Assembly: GCF_029382225.1 (NCBI RefSeq)
Contig: NZ_JARLTC010000011.1
Coordinates: forward strand, 186,001 to 250,000
From: Spongiactinospora sp. TRM90649
Lineage (GTDB): Bacteria; Actinomycetota; Actinomycetes; Streptosporangiales; Streptosporangiaceae
Reading direction: 5' to 3'
Length of the DNA stretch: 64,000 nt
Shown here: positions 36,175-44,534 of the stretch, piece after piece
How the letters are laid out: each line of letters starts with the position of its first letter
Position numbering within the stretch: the first letter of the stretch is position 1
Notes under the pieces: model-generated
Told to the model about the DNA's origin: nothing
What the model saw: only the letters and a program-made list of their open reading frames with translations
Databases searched by the model: none
Translations under genes and position numbers: made by a program

Positions 36175-36900
36175 GTGTTCGTCAAGTGCTGCTTCAGCAG
36201 GTGCGTGAACTGGTGGAACGCCGCCGGGCCGCCGTCCCGCACGGTAACGGTGGCCGTCGCCGCGCTCGTGTGCGTGCCGCTGGCCGGCTGCGGCACCGAG
36301 ACGGCGATCTACGCCGATGTGTCGGCGGCGCGGGAACAGGCCCGGATCCGCGACCTGCTGCGCGACCTCCCCGACCTCCCAGAGGGATTCTCGCCGCGTC
36401 CGCGTGAGGGATGGAGCCCGCCGTTCCGGGCCGCCGACGCGAACTGCCGCACGGTCCTGGAAGCCGTCGCGGGGCGTCCGCCGCGGGCCAAGGAACTGCG
36501 CACCCACGCCGAGGCCACCTTCTACGGCGAGCGCGTCGGCGAACTGGGGGGCGCCAGCGTGGCCAGCTTCACCGCCGACGCCGCCGAGAGCTTCGACGCG
36601 CTGGGGGAGGCGCTCGACGGCTGCACGGGGGCCGTCCGCCGCAACCCCGGCGACGCCACCCTGCTCGTCCCCGCCGACCTGCCGCTCACCATCGGCGAAC
36701 TGGAGTTGGGCGACGGCACCGCCGGCACCCGCCTGCACGGCAGACTGAACGGATACCCCTACGACATGCATCTGGTCTTCGTCCAGTCCGGGCGGACGCT
36801 GATCTCGGTCGTCCACGCCGCCATGGGAACCGCCGACGCCACTCGCACCGAGGGTCTGGCGCGAGCGGTGACGGCCAGGATGACCGGCGAGCCTGAGTAA
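36175..36900 (+). CDS. Putative lipoprotein, unknown function
   Basis: A 241-residue protein with a lipoprotein signal: basic/polar N-terminus, hydrophobic VTVAVAALVCVPLAGC, lipobox Cys39. The mature part is a single domain of about 200 residues with two cysteines (NCRTVL, DGCTG) that could pair, and a C-terminal strand-helix (DMHLVFVQSGRTLISVVHAA). It starts at GTG 36175 behind a G-rich Shine-Dalgarno. It sits between the corC-like gene and the cdd-like gene of the era operon, which is not the usual order. Family not recognised. Confidence 0.75.
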   Translation: MFVKCCFSRCVNWWNAAGPPSRTVTVAVAALVCVPLAGCGTETAIYADVSAAREQARIRDLLRDLPDLPEGFSPRPREGWSPPFRAADANCRTVLEAVAGRPPRAKELRTHAEATFYGERVGELGGASVASFTADAAESFDALGEALDGCTGAVRRNPGDATLLVPADLPLTIGELELGDGTAGTRLHGRLNGYPYDMHLVFVQSGRTLISVVHAAMGTADATRTEGLARAVTARMTGEPE

Positions 36901-36909
36901 CCTAGACCC

Positions 36910-37239
36910 GTGACTGAGGCGACGCTCGACCCCGAGGACTCCAAGATCATTACGCTGGCCCGTGCCGCCCGTGCTCGCACCGGCGCCGCGCAGGGCGCCG
37001 CCGTACGCGACGAGACCGGACGCACCTACTCCGCCACCAGCGTGGCGCTCCCCTCGCTGACCCTGTCGGCCCTGCAGGTCGCCGTGGCCATGGCCGTCTC
37101 CAGCGGCGCCACCGCCCTGGAGGCCGCCGCCCTGGTGAGCGCCGGCGATGGCCCCAGCGACGCCGACCGCGCGGCGGTCGCCGACCTCGGCGCCGCCGCC
37201 ACCCTGCTCATCGCCGGCCCCGACGGCGAACTGCGATGA
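36910..37239 (+). CDS. Degenerate cytidine-deaminase-like protein
   Basis: A 109-residue protein in the position where actinobacteria carry a cytidine-deaminase-fold gene before era. The fold is visible (DPEDSKIITLARAARARTGAAQGAAVRDETGRTY, then helix ALQVAVAMAVSSG), but the zinc site is gone: the H/C-A-E and PCxxC motifs are absent. It is therefore probably catalytically inactive and may act as a binding protein. The stop overlaps the era start as ATGA, so translation is coupled. Confidence 0.78.
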   Translation: MTEATLDPEDSKIITLARAARARTGAAQGAAVRDETGRTYSATSVALPSLTLSALQVAVAMAVSSGATALEAAALVSAGDGPSDADRAAVADLGAAATLLIAGPDGELR

Positions 37240-38147
37240 CCGGGCCCGCACCGGAGTTCCGCTCCGGCTTCGCCTGCTTCGTCGGGCGTCCCAACGTCGG
37301 CAAGTCCACACTGATGAACGCGCTGGTGGGCACCAAGGTCGCGATCACCTCGGCCAAGCCGCAGACCACCCGCCGGGTGATCCGGGGCATCGTGCACCGC
37401 CCCGACGCCCAGCTCGTCATCGTCGACACCCCCGGCCTGCACCGCCCCCGCACCCTGCTCGGCGAACGCCTGGACAGCTTGGTCCTGTCCACGCTCACCG
37501 AGGTCGACCTGATCGGCTTCTGCGTCCCGGCCACCGACCCCATCGGCAAGGGCGACCGGTTCATCGCCGACAAACTGGCCGCCGTCAAGAAGACCCCGGT
37601 GATCGCCGTCGTGACCAAATGCGACCTCGCCTCCCGCGAACAGGTCGCCAAGCAGCTCCTGGCTGTTTCGGCACTCGCGGAGTTCGCTGACATCGTCCCG
37701 GTTTCGGCGGTCTCCGGCGAACAGCTCGACACCCTCGCCGACGTCCTCGTCTCCCACCTCCCCGAGGGCCCGCCCCTGTACGCGGGAGGCGAGCTGACCG
37801 ACGAGCCCGAACAGGTCCTCGTCGCCGAACTGATCCGCGAGGCCGCCCTCGAAGGCGTGCGCGACGAACTGCCGCACTCCATCGCCGTGGTCGTCGAGGA
37901 GATGCGCCCCAGGGAGGGGCGAGACGACCTGCTCGACGTCTACGCGGAGATGTACGTCGAACGCCCGTCCCAGAAGGCGATCGTCATCGGCCACCGCGGC
38001 GAACGCCTGAAGGACGTGGGCACCCGCGCCCGCAAACAGATCGAGGCCCTCCTCGGCACCCGCGTCTACCTCGACCTCCACATCAAGATCGCCAAAGACT
38101 GGCAACGAGACCCGAAACAACTCCGCCGCCTCGGTTTCTTCGACTAA
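37236..38147 (+). CDS. era: GTPase Era
   Basis: A 303-residue ribosome-assembly GTPase that binds the 3' end of 16S rRNA. G1 GRPNVGKS (17-24), G2 TTRR, G3 DTPG (64-67), G4 TKCD (127-130) and a C-terminal KH domain with VIGHRGERLKDVGTRARKQIE are intact. The start overlaps the preceding gene by 4 nt. In relatives leuA or recO follows closely. Here about 16 kb of accessory DNA intervenes. Confidence 0.97.
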   Translation: MTGPAPEFRSGFACFVGRPNVGKSTLMNALVGTKVAITSAKPQTTRRVIRGIVHRPDAQLVIVDTPGLHRPRTLLGERLDSLVLSTLTEVDLIGFCVPATDPIGKGDRFIADKLAAVKKTPVIAVVTKCDLASREQVAKQLLAVSALAEFADIVPVSAVSGEQLDTLADVLVSHLPEGPPLYAGGELTDEPEQVLVAELIREAALEGVRDELPHSIAVVVEEMRPREGRDDLLDVYAEMYVERPSQKAIVIGHRGERLKDVGTRARKQIEALLGTRVYLDLHIKIAKDWQRDPKQLRRLGFFD

Positions 38148-38152
38148 CCCCC

Positions 38153-38179
38153 GTTGCCTGTGTTGCCTGTGTTGCCTGT
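38153..38179 (+). repeat. Three tandem copies of GTTGCCTGT
   Basis: A perfect 9-nt unit repeated three times, starting 6 nt after the era stop codon. Confidence 0.85.
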
Positions 38180-38188
38180 GCTCCCGGT

Positions 38189-38219
38189 ACCGGGCTCTTC
38201 GTCGTACGGCGAGCCCGGT
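38189..38219 (+). terminator. Hairpin after era
   Basis: ACCGGGCTC (38189-38197) pairs with GAGCCCGGT (38211-38219) across a 13-nt loop, 42 nt after the era stop. It probably ends the era operon transcript. No T-run follows. Confidence 0.55.
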
Positions 38220-39108
38220 GCCGTCCGACCGCCGTTTCCACCTCTCCCCGGTGCCCGGCGCTTCTCAGGCGCGTCCCCGACTCGCCGTATCGGCACCGGC
38301 TGACACGGCGTACATCGCCGAGTGCCGCACACCGCCTCGGGCTTGGGGAGACCAGCGCACGGGCCGGGGCAGGGTTGCGCTGTCGCCCGACGCGCCGGTG
38401 GCCGGTGGCCGAGGCGGGTTGGCGCGCGCCCATTGCCGTCGCCATGCTCGAACGAGGTTCCTTAGGCCGGGTTCGCCTGACTGCCGGTGGCCGGTGGCCG
38501 GGGCACGCCGTCGCGTGCCCAAATCGGCCTCGCTGCGCTCGGACGATCTTCTGGGGTCGGGCTTCGCCCGACGCTGTCCCCGCCGGTGAATCGCCTGGAT
38601 ACGGCGACGAGTTGGAGACCGGCCCCTGGCCGTCAGCGGGCTTCACTCCGGCTGGCCGTTCCGGCTGACGCGTTCCCGCAGGTGAAGTGGCCTCCCACTT
38701 GGGTCGTTCCGCCCGCATGGGCCGGTGCCCTCGGGGACCGGCGGCTACCTCTCATGGCGAGTCTGGCGACTCCTCGCGATCTTCGCGGCTGAGGTTCAGT
38801 GGGGGTACGAGATCTGCCTCGCCGAACCCGCCCCGGCGACGGATGCCCCGTGGCATGGGATGGACATCCGGGGCCCCTCCGGTGGGTGTCGGCTTCGTGG
38901 GCCGCTGAGGTGGCGCGTCAACCTCTTCTCGCTCGCCGACGTTCTATCGGTGCTGGTCAGCCTCCATATAAACGCTGCCGGTAGGTCGGGAAGGCGTTTT
39001 CCCCAGCAAGATCGCGCTGACACTTCATGGAAAGACTCAATGAACATTTCCGTCAATTCGGCAAATAGGCGATAACGCTACTTTTTGAGCGATCCTCTGT
39101 AGCACCAT

Positions 39109-39140
39109 GCTCCTGGGTAGACCCCTATCGATCTAGGAGC
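39109..39140 (+). promoter_or_regulatory. Hairpin that could hide the nuclease Shine-Dalgarno
   Basis: GCTCCT (39109-39114) is complementary to AGGAGC (39135-39140), which contains the Shine-Dalgarno AGGAG of the nuclease gene starting at 39149. Pairing would mask the ribosome-binding site. Confidence 0.4.
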
Positions 39141-39148
39141 AAACGCCT

Positions 39149-41596
39149 GTGGCACTTCCCCGAGTACGCCGAATGATCTCGGCTGCGAGTCTGCCGCTGA
39201 TGGTCGCGGCGACCATGGCGGCGTTACCCGGCAACGCGCGAGCCCTCTCGTCCGACGTCGTCATCTCCGCCGTGTACGGCGGCGGCGGCAACTCCGGAGC
39301 GGTCTTCAAGAACGACTACATAGAACTGGCCAACCTCACCGGCAACCCCATCAATGTCTCGGGCTGGAGTGTCCAGTACGCCTCGGCCGCGGGTGCCGTC
39401 TTCCAGATGACCAACCTGACCGGGAGCATCCCCGCGCACGGCAGGTACCTGATCCAGCAGGCCGCAGGCGCCGGTGGCAGCGTATCCCTGCCGACTCCGG
39501 ACGCGCTTGGAACGATCCCGATGTCGGCCACCTCCGGTGTCGTCGCTCTGGTCACGGCCCAGATCCCGCTGGTGGGTTGCGGCATCTCCTGCTCGACCGC
39601 TCCGAACGTCAAGGACCTGGTCGGCTACGGCGCGACCGCGAACGTCGAGACGCTCGCCGCGCCCGGCCTCACCAACTCCACGGCCGCCGCCCGCTCCGGG
39701 TCGCTGACCGACACCGACAACAACTCGGCCGACTTCAGCTCAGGCGTGCCGAAGGTCACCAACTCCGCGGGCACGACGGTCAGCGCGGGCGACTCGCCGG
39801 ACCCCGGCGATCCGACGCCTGGCAGCGTTCGCATCCACGACATCCAGGGCTCGGGCCGTATCTCCCCGATCGTCGGGCAGAGCGTCACGAATGTCCCGGG
39901 CATCGTCACGGCCGTCCGGGTGACCGGCAACTCGCGCGGTTTCTGGTTCCAGGACCCGAGCGTCGACGCCGACCCCCTCAGCAGCGAGGGCCTCTTCGTC
40001 TTCACCGGCTCGACGTCGCCGACGGTCGTCATCGGTGACTCCGTCCTGGTCAGCGGTCGCGTCACCGAGTACCGCCCGGCCGCGGGAGCGCAGGCTCTCA
40101 CCGAGCTCGGCGGCACGATCAACGTCATCAAGCTGAGTGGTGGCAACCCGCTGCCCGCGGCCGTCCCGGTCGCCCTGCCCGACGCCTTCACCAAGAGCGG
40201 CGCCCTCGAAGCCCAGCCGATCGAGCCGTCCTCGTACGTGCTGGACTGGCTTGAGATCCACGAGGGCATGCGGGTCACCCTCGCCGAGGACACCCGCCTG
40301 ATCAGCGCGGTCAACACGCAGTACTCCGAGCTGTGGGTGACGCTCAAGCCGGGGCAGAACCCGACCCCGCGCGGTGGGTCCGTCTACAAGGGCTACGACG
40401 ATCCGAACAGTGGACGGCTGATGATCGTCGCGCTGAACGGGGCGCCCGCGGCCAACGTCGGCTCCACGCTGGCCGCCGGCACCACCGGACCGCTCGACTA
40501 CCAGTCGTTCGGCGGCTACGTCGTGCAGGCCACGCAGCTCGGCACGATCACCGAGGGCGGGCTCAAGCGCCAGAAGGTGCTCCCGCCGAAGAAGCAGGGC
40601 GACCTGTCCGTCGCGACCTACAACGTCGAGAACCTCGCCGCCACCAACCCGGACGCCAAGTTCGCGCGGCTGGCGGAGGGGGTCGTCACCAGCCTCGGCA
40701 AGCCCGACATCCTCGCCCTGGAGGAGATCCAGGACAACAACGGCGCGACCAACAACGGCGTCGTGGCGGCCGACGAGACCCTCGCGAAGTTCATCGCGGC
40801 CATCCAGGCCGCGGGCGGTCCCACCTACGCCTGGCGCTCCATCAACCCGAACAACGGCACCGACGGTGGCGAGCCCGGCGGCAACATCCGCCAGGTGTTC
40901 CTGTTCAACCCCGCGCGTGTGACGTTCGTCGACCGCGCCGGCGGCGACGCCGACACAGCCGTCTCCGTCGTCCGCGAGCGGCCGACCAGCAACCAGATCT
41001 CCCTGTCGGTCTCACCCGGCCGGATCGACCCGACCAGCGACGCCTGGACCTCCAGCCGCAAGCCGCTCGTCGGCGAGTTCCTCTACGACGGCAACAAGCA
41101 GTTGTTCGTCATCGCCAACCACTTCAACTCCAAGGGCGGCGACTACCCGCTGACCGCGGCCGTGCAGCCGCCGGTCCGGGGCTCCGAGGTCCAGCGCCTC
41201 AAACAGGCCACCGAGGTCCGCGACTTCGTCCAGGACCTCTCCGACAAGAGCGCGGGCCGGGCCCGGGTGGTCGTCCTCGGCGACCTCAACGACTACCAGT
41301 TCAGCCCCGCCATTCAGACCATCACCGGCAACGGCACCCTCCTCAAGACACTGATCGACACCCTTCCCGCCGACGAGCGCTACAGCTACCTCTTCGACGG
41401 CAACTCCCAGGTCCTCGACCACATCCTCATCAGCCCCGCGATCAAGGGTTACTCCTACGGCGTCGTGCACATCAACGCCGAATTCTCCGACCGGGCCAGC
41501 GACCACGACCCGCAGATCGTCCGCATCCTCACCGGCTGCGGCTCGGACCCCCTCCCCACCCGCTGCCTCCCGGGCAGCCCGGTAGTAGACGAGTAA
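39149..41596 (+). CDS. Secreted nuclease (ExeM/NucH type) with lamin-tail domain
   Basis: An 815-residue secreted protein. Signal peptide about 1-34. Then comes a lamin-tail domain (about 35-150: SDVVISAVYGGGGNSGAVF, DYIELANLTG), an OB-fold domain (about 225-330: HDIQGSGRISPI, VPGIVTAVRV, GFWFQDP), and a C-terminal endonuclease/exonuclease/phosphatase domain (about 485-800) with ATYNVENL, ALEEIQDN, VLGDLNDY and the catalytic SDHDP. Extracellular nucleases of this layout degrade DNA for nutrients or biofilm turnover. Start GTG at 39149 follows AGGAG at 9 nt. Confidence 0.92.
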   Translation: MALPRVRRMISAASLPLMVAATMAALPGNARALSSDVVISAVYGGGGNSGAVFKNDYIELANLTGNPINVSGWSVQYASAAGAVFQMTNLTGSIPAHGRYLIQQAAGAGGSVSLPTPDALGTIPMSATSGVVALVTAQIPLVGCGISCSTAPNVKDLVGYGATANVETLAAPGLTNSTAAARSGSLTDTDNNSADFSSGVPKVTNSAGTTVSAGDSPDPGDPTPGSVRIHDIQGSGRISPIVGQSVTNVPGIVTAVRVTGNSRGFWFQDPSVDADPLSSEGLFVFTGSTSPTVVIGDSVLVSGRVTEYRPAAGAQALTELGGTINVIKLSGGNPLPAAVPVALPDAFTKSGALEAQPIEPSSYVLDWLEIHEGMRVTLAEDTRLISAVNTQYSELWVTLKPGQNPTPRGGSVYKGYDDPNSGRLMIVALNGAPAANVGSTLAAGTTGPLDYQSFGGYVVQATQLGTITEGGLKRQKVLPPKKQGDLSVATYNVENLAATNPDAKFARLAEGVVTSLGKPDILALEEIQDNNGATNNGVVAADETLAKFIAAIQAAGGPTYAWRSINPNNGTDGGEPGGNIRQVFLFNPARVTFVDRAGGDADTAVSVVRERPTSNQISLSVSPGRIDPTSDAWTSSRKPLVGEFLYDGNKQLFVIANHFNSKGGDYPLTAAVQPPVRGSEVQRLKQATEVRDFVQDLSDKSAGRARVVVLGDLNDYQFSPAIQTITGNGTLLKTLIDTLPADERYSYLFDGNSQVLDHILISPAIKGYSYGVVHINAEFSDRASDHDPQIVRILTGCGSDPLPTRCLPGSPVVDE

Positions 41597-42300
41597 CCCG
41601 GCAAAGGCGGTCGCGGGCGACTTCCCTGAGGTTGTCGTAGCGTCCGCCAGGTCGGTACGCGGGGTGGCGGGCACTGAGCCCGCCACCCCGCCAGTTCCGA
41701 AGCCATTGGATCGTCCGTCCGGCAGGGCTCGTGGTCACCGCACGGTGACGGGCACGCCTCCTCGGCCGAGAGCAGTCAGGCCGCGCCCTCGCGGGCGACG
41801 ACGCCGAGCCGGGCGGCCAGGTCGATTGGGGCTGAGCGGGCCAGGCGTTCGCCTACCCTGGCGGCCCGGTGGGCGGGTGGTGCCCGTACGGCGTGCCAGT
41901 GGCGGCCATCGCACCCGCTTGGGCCGGTGCCGATGCGTGTTCAGGCCCAGGCGTGGACGCGGTGGCCTGTGGGGCTGGTTCCGGCACTGGAGCGGTGCAG
42001 TGCCGATGGGCTATCCCTGCGGCGATCTCAGACCATCTCGGCCCCGAGGACTTCGACGGGGCCACCATTGCTCCAGTTCCGGGCATCCGCATAGCCGGTG
42101 GCACCTTCAACGGCGGGGGCTCGAAGGGGTGGGTGCAACTGGGGTACAAGTGGGAGCGCAGCTCTTCGCAAGATCGTGTGGCCATGATCGGTGATGCGGC
42201 GGTGATCCTTCCGTGGGAGGACGGGGATCGACCGATCCTTACTCCGGCCCCGGAGGCTCCGCCGCCGTTGCACCGAACCCGATCACTGAGGAGTTGTGAC
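41597..42300. other. 700-bp region upstream of the RiPP precursor
   Basis: No supported gene. A terminator-type hairpin lies at 41659-41691. From 41869 the reading frame is open and in phase with the precursor gene, including a stretch with protein-like composition (FDGATIAPVPGIRIAGGTFN and following), but there is no start context or known domain. It may be a decayed gene or simply GC-rich open frame. The promoter of the RiPP operon must lie here. Confidence 0.55.
41659..41691. terminator. 14-bp hairpin after the nuclease gene
   Basis: Arms 41659-41672 and 41678-41691 are perfectly complementary (GCGGGGTGGCGGGC and its complement) with a 5-nt loop ACTGA, 63 nt after the nuclease stop codon. 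Confidence 0.7.
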
Positions 42301-42459
42301 ATGGCCATTCGCATTGACGACCTGCGCGGCGACGCCGAGCTGCCCGACGACGCGCTGGACGCCGTTGTCGGCGGGCGTCCGCCGATGACCCCGCCGAGCC
42401 CGCGGGTCTGCACGTCGATCAACAACGGCCAGCCGGACACCTGCTGGGACTTCTCCTAA
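42301..42459 (+). CDS. RiPP precursor peptide (ATP-grasp / graspetide type)
   Basis: A 52-residue peptide. The leader (1-25) begins MAIRIDDLRGDAELPDDALD and ends AVVGG, a double-glycine end of the kind cleaved before a core. The 27-residue core (26-52) is Pro-rich at first (RPPMTPPSPR), then holds VCTSINNGQPDTCWDFS with Ser/Thr donors, two Asp acceptors and two Cys. The start has GGAG seven bases upstream. An ATP-grasp gene of the microviridin-maturase type follows 58 nt later. In such clusters the enzyme joins Asp/Glu side chains to Ser/Thr/Lys as ester or amide rings. The cysteines are unusual and might form a disulfide. This is inference from neighbourhood and sequence. Confidence 0.82.
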   Translation: MAIRIDDLRGDAELPDDALDAVVGGRPPMTPPSPRVCTSINNGQPDTCWDFS

Positions 42460-42475
42460 GCCCGGTGATCCATCC

Positions 42476-42500
42476 GGGTGGCGCTCCGGGGGCGCCACCC
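42476..42500 (+). terminator. Attenuator-like hairpin between precursor and ATP-grasp genes
   Basis: GGGTGGCGC (42476-42484) pairs with GCGCCACCC (42492-42500) across a 7-nt loop, 16 nt after the precursor stop and 17 nt before the ATP-grasp start. A partial terminator here would give more precursor than enzyme, as in many RiPP operons. Confidence 0.6.
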
Positions 42501-42517
42501 CTCTCCTGGGAGACCTG

Positions 42518-43504
42518 GTGATCCTTATCCTCAGCGCCAAGGACGACATGGGCGTGAACCTCGTCCTGCCGAAGCTGCTGGAACGCGGCATCGAGGTGTA
42601 CTGGTGGGATCCCGGGGACTACCCGGGGTCCGCCCGGATCACCTCCCGGCTGGACGGCGGGGCCTGGCGGCACACGCTGGTCACCGAGGACGCCGAGATC
42701 GACTCCGCCGACGTCAGCGCCGTCTGGGTGCGCCGGCCGCAGCATCCCAGGCCGCCCGCCGGCGTGGCCGGCGCGGGCTACGAGCACCTGGTCTCGGCCA
42801 TCGGGCGGATGCTCATGGAGGGCTGGGAGGAGACGTTCGCGGCCCGCTGGTTCCCGGCCCGTCTCAACGCGCTGCGGCGCACCCAGAACAAGCTGGTGAA
42901 CCTCGCCGCAGGGGCCAGATACGGGTTCACCGTGCCGCGCACCACCGTCACCAACGATCCCGGGGAGCTCGCGGGCATGTGGGAGGCCACGGAGGGCCGG
43001 TTCATCGCGAAAGAGGTCGAGCTGGTGCCGTACGACCTCGACGGGGAGGAACACGCCTTCTACACCACGACGGTGACCCGGCGGCATCTCACCTCGCGCC
43101 ACCGGCTGGCGCACTGCCCGGTGATCCTGCAGCCCCGGATCGACAAGGCCGTGGAGCTGCGCATCACCGTGGTAGGCGACCAGGTCTTCACCGCCGAGAT
43201 GCACTCCCAGGCGTCGCGGATGACCCGCGATGACTTCCGCCACTACGAAGGCAATTTCACCACCTACGCCGTGCACGACCTGCCAGAGGACGTGCGGCGG
43301 CGCTGCGTCGAACTGGTCGGGTCGCTGGGTCTGGCCTTCGGCTGCCTCGACGTGATCCTGACCCCGGAGGGCGAGTACGTGTATTTGGAGCTGAACCCAA
43401 ACGGTCAGTGGGGGTGGCTGGAGGAGTTCACCGACCTGCGCATCTCCGACGCGGTGGCCGACTGGCTGGCCGCCGGTGAGCGCCCGGGGAAGGTGCCCGC
43501 GTGA
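42518..43504 (+). CDS. ATP-grasp RiPP maturase (MvdD/SAV_5884-like)
   Basis: A 328-residue ATP-grasp ligase. The N-terminus ILILSAKDDMGVNLVLPKLL with DPGDYPGSARITSRLDGG and WVRRPQHP is typical of graspetide ligases. The stretch RTQNKLVNLAAGARYGFTVPRTTVTNDP is the family's characteristic central region. The C-terminus has the ATP/metal motif LGLAFGCLDVILTPEGEYVYLELNPNGQW, with Asp and Glu/Asn ligands intact. It would use ATP to activate acidic side chains of the adjacent precursor. Start GTG at 42518 follows GGGAG at 5 nt. The stop overlaps the next gene's start region (GTGA). Confidence 0.9.
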   Translation: MILILSAKDDMGVNLVLPKLLERGIEVYWWDPGDYPGSARITSRLDGGAWRHTLVTEDAEIDSADVSAVWVRRPQHPRPPAGVAGAGYEHLVSAIGRMLMEGWEETFAARWFPARLNALRRTQNKLVNLAAGARYGFTVPRTTVTNDPGELAGMWEATEGRFIAKEVELVPYDLDGEEHAFYTTTVTRRHLTSRHRLAHCPVILQPRIDKAVELRITVVGDQVFTAEMHSQASRMTRDDFRHYEGNFTTYAVHDLPEDVRRRCVELVGSLGLAFGCLDVILTPEGEYVYLELNPNGQWGWLEEFTDLRISDAVADWLAAGERPGKVPA

Positions 43505-44496
43505 CCGGCTACGCCGACACCCTCGCCTCGGCGGTCGAGATGCTGCGCGGGCTGCCGCGCCGCCGCGACGCCGTGCCGGGCGCGCGGGGGATCGCCGCCG
43601 AGTGGCGGGCCGCCAATCCCGGCTGCCGCGCCCAGCTCGTCGTGGACGACCGGCCGGGCTCACCGGTGGTGGACTACGACCTGCTCATCGACCATCCGGA
43701 GGGCGGCACGGTCGCGCTCACCGCCTCGGTCGACGACGGCGTGCCGTGGACGGTCGACCACTCCACGCACTGGGCGGCGGGCAAGGTGCTCAGCGTGAAC
43801 GGCCAGGAGCTGTCCGTGCAGACGGCGCTGCTGTCGATGCGCGCCTACGGCGAACGGCACCGCACCCTGCCCGACGACCTGATCGAACACTGCCTCCTCC
43901 TGCTGGAGACCTGGGACGACCAGGAGCCGACCGATGAGGAGATGCAGCGGGCCTCCGACGAGTTCCGGAGGCGGCGCGGGCTGCATGACCGCGCGGGCAT
44001 GCTGCGCTGGCTGGAGGCCGTCGGCCTCACGGGGCAGGCGTATGAGAACCACCTGTTCTCGCTGGTGCGGGCGAGCCGGTTCCGTGAGCGCAAGGCTGCG
44101 GAGCTGGGCGCGGCCTACCTGGCCGGCCACGCCGCCGACTTCGACCGGGTGTCGGCGGTCTGGGCGGTCGGGCCCCGGCCGGTGCTCGACGAGCTGGCGG
44201 CGGACGGCGATCCGGTGGCGGCGATCGCCCTGGCGGTGGCCGCCGGCGCCGGAGAGCTGTCGATCCAGGTGGCCGAGCGGGCGGCGGCCGAGCTGCCGGA
44301 GCCGCTGCGCCACGCGACCGAAGGGACGGCGGTCGGGCCCGTGCCGTACGGCGACGCGTTCCTCCTCGGCGCGGTGCGCGAGAGGCGTCCCGCCCCGCAC
44401 GACGACGCGACGCTGGCCGCGGCGGGCCGGGCGGCCTTCGCCGCCTTCATGGTCGAACGGCGGGCCAAGGCGACGATCGAGTGGTACTGGCCCTGA
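43501..44496 (+). CDS. Putative RiPP maturation protein (PpiC/SurA-like)
   Basis: A 331-residue soluble protein starting GTG at 43501, overlapping the ATP-grasp stop by 4 nt. The N-terminal third forms strands (AQLVVDDRPGSPVVDYDLLI, VALTASVDDG). The central helical region (about 140-210, with DEFRRRRGLHDRAGMLRWLEAVGL) looks like the SurA-N/PpiC fold. It resembles the uncharacterised peptide-maturation proteins often found beside ATP-grasp and other RiPP enzymes (I recall TIGR04500, unverified). Possible roles are chaperoning or leader recognition of the precursor. No catalytic motif is evident. Confidence 0.75.
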   Translation: MTGYADTLASAVEMLRGLPRRRDAVPGARGIAAEWRAANPGCRAQLVVDDRPGSPVVDYDLLIDHPEGGTVALTASVDDGVPWTVDHSTHWAAGKVLSVNGQELSVQTALLSMRAYGERHRTLPDDLIEHCLLLLETWDDQEPTDEEMQRASDEFRRRRGLHDRAGMLRWLEAVGLTGQAYENHLFSLVRASRFRERKAAELGAAYLAGHAADFDRVSAVWAVGPRPVLDELAADGDPVAAIALAVAAGAGELSIQVAERAAAELPEPLRHATEGTAVGPVPYGDAFLLGAVRERRPAPHDDATLAAAGRAAFAAFMVERRAKATIEWYWP

Positions 44497-44534
44497 GCGC
44501 CGACCGGCCCGGCTCGCCACGCCGCTGACCGAAG

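Larger units (their letters stand above)
38148..39148. other. 1-kb intergenic region without a supported gene
   Basis: Holds a tandem repeat (38153-38179), a terminator hairpin (38189-38219), a small tri-loop hairpin GTCGGGC/GCCCGAC at 38556-38572, and several GGTGGCCG-type repeats near 38395 and 38490. Open frames here have no coding character. The last 150 bases become AT-rich, as expected for the promoter of the nuclease gene at 39149. It marks the left edge of the accessory island. Confidence 0.6.

Noticed and set aside
38725..39075. A 116-codon frame in the region after era
   Set aside because: No start context, no coding pattern and no family resemblance. It overlaps the likely promoter region of the nuclease gene.
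41529..41738. Minus-strand frame containing a Trp/Arg-rich segment that at first looked like a transposase end
   Set aside because: No DDE motif, no terminal inverted repeats and no target duplication. The hairpin at 41659-41691 explains the symmetry.
41869..42300. N-terminal extension of the RiPP precursor frame to 196 codons
   Set aside because: The internal ATG at 42301 has the better Shine-Dalgarno, and known precursors of this type are short. The extension has no recognisable domain.
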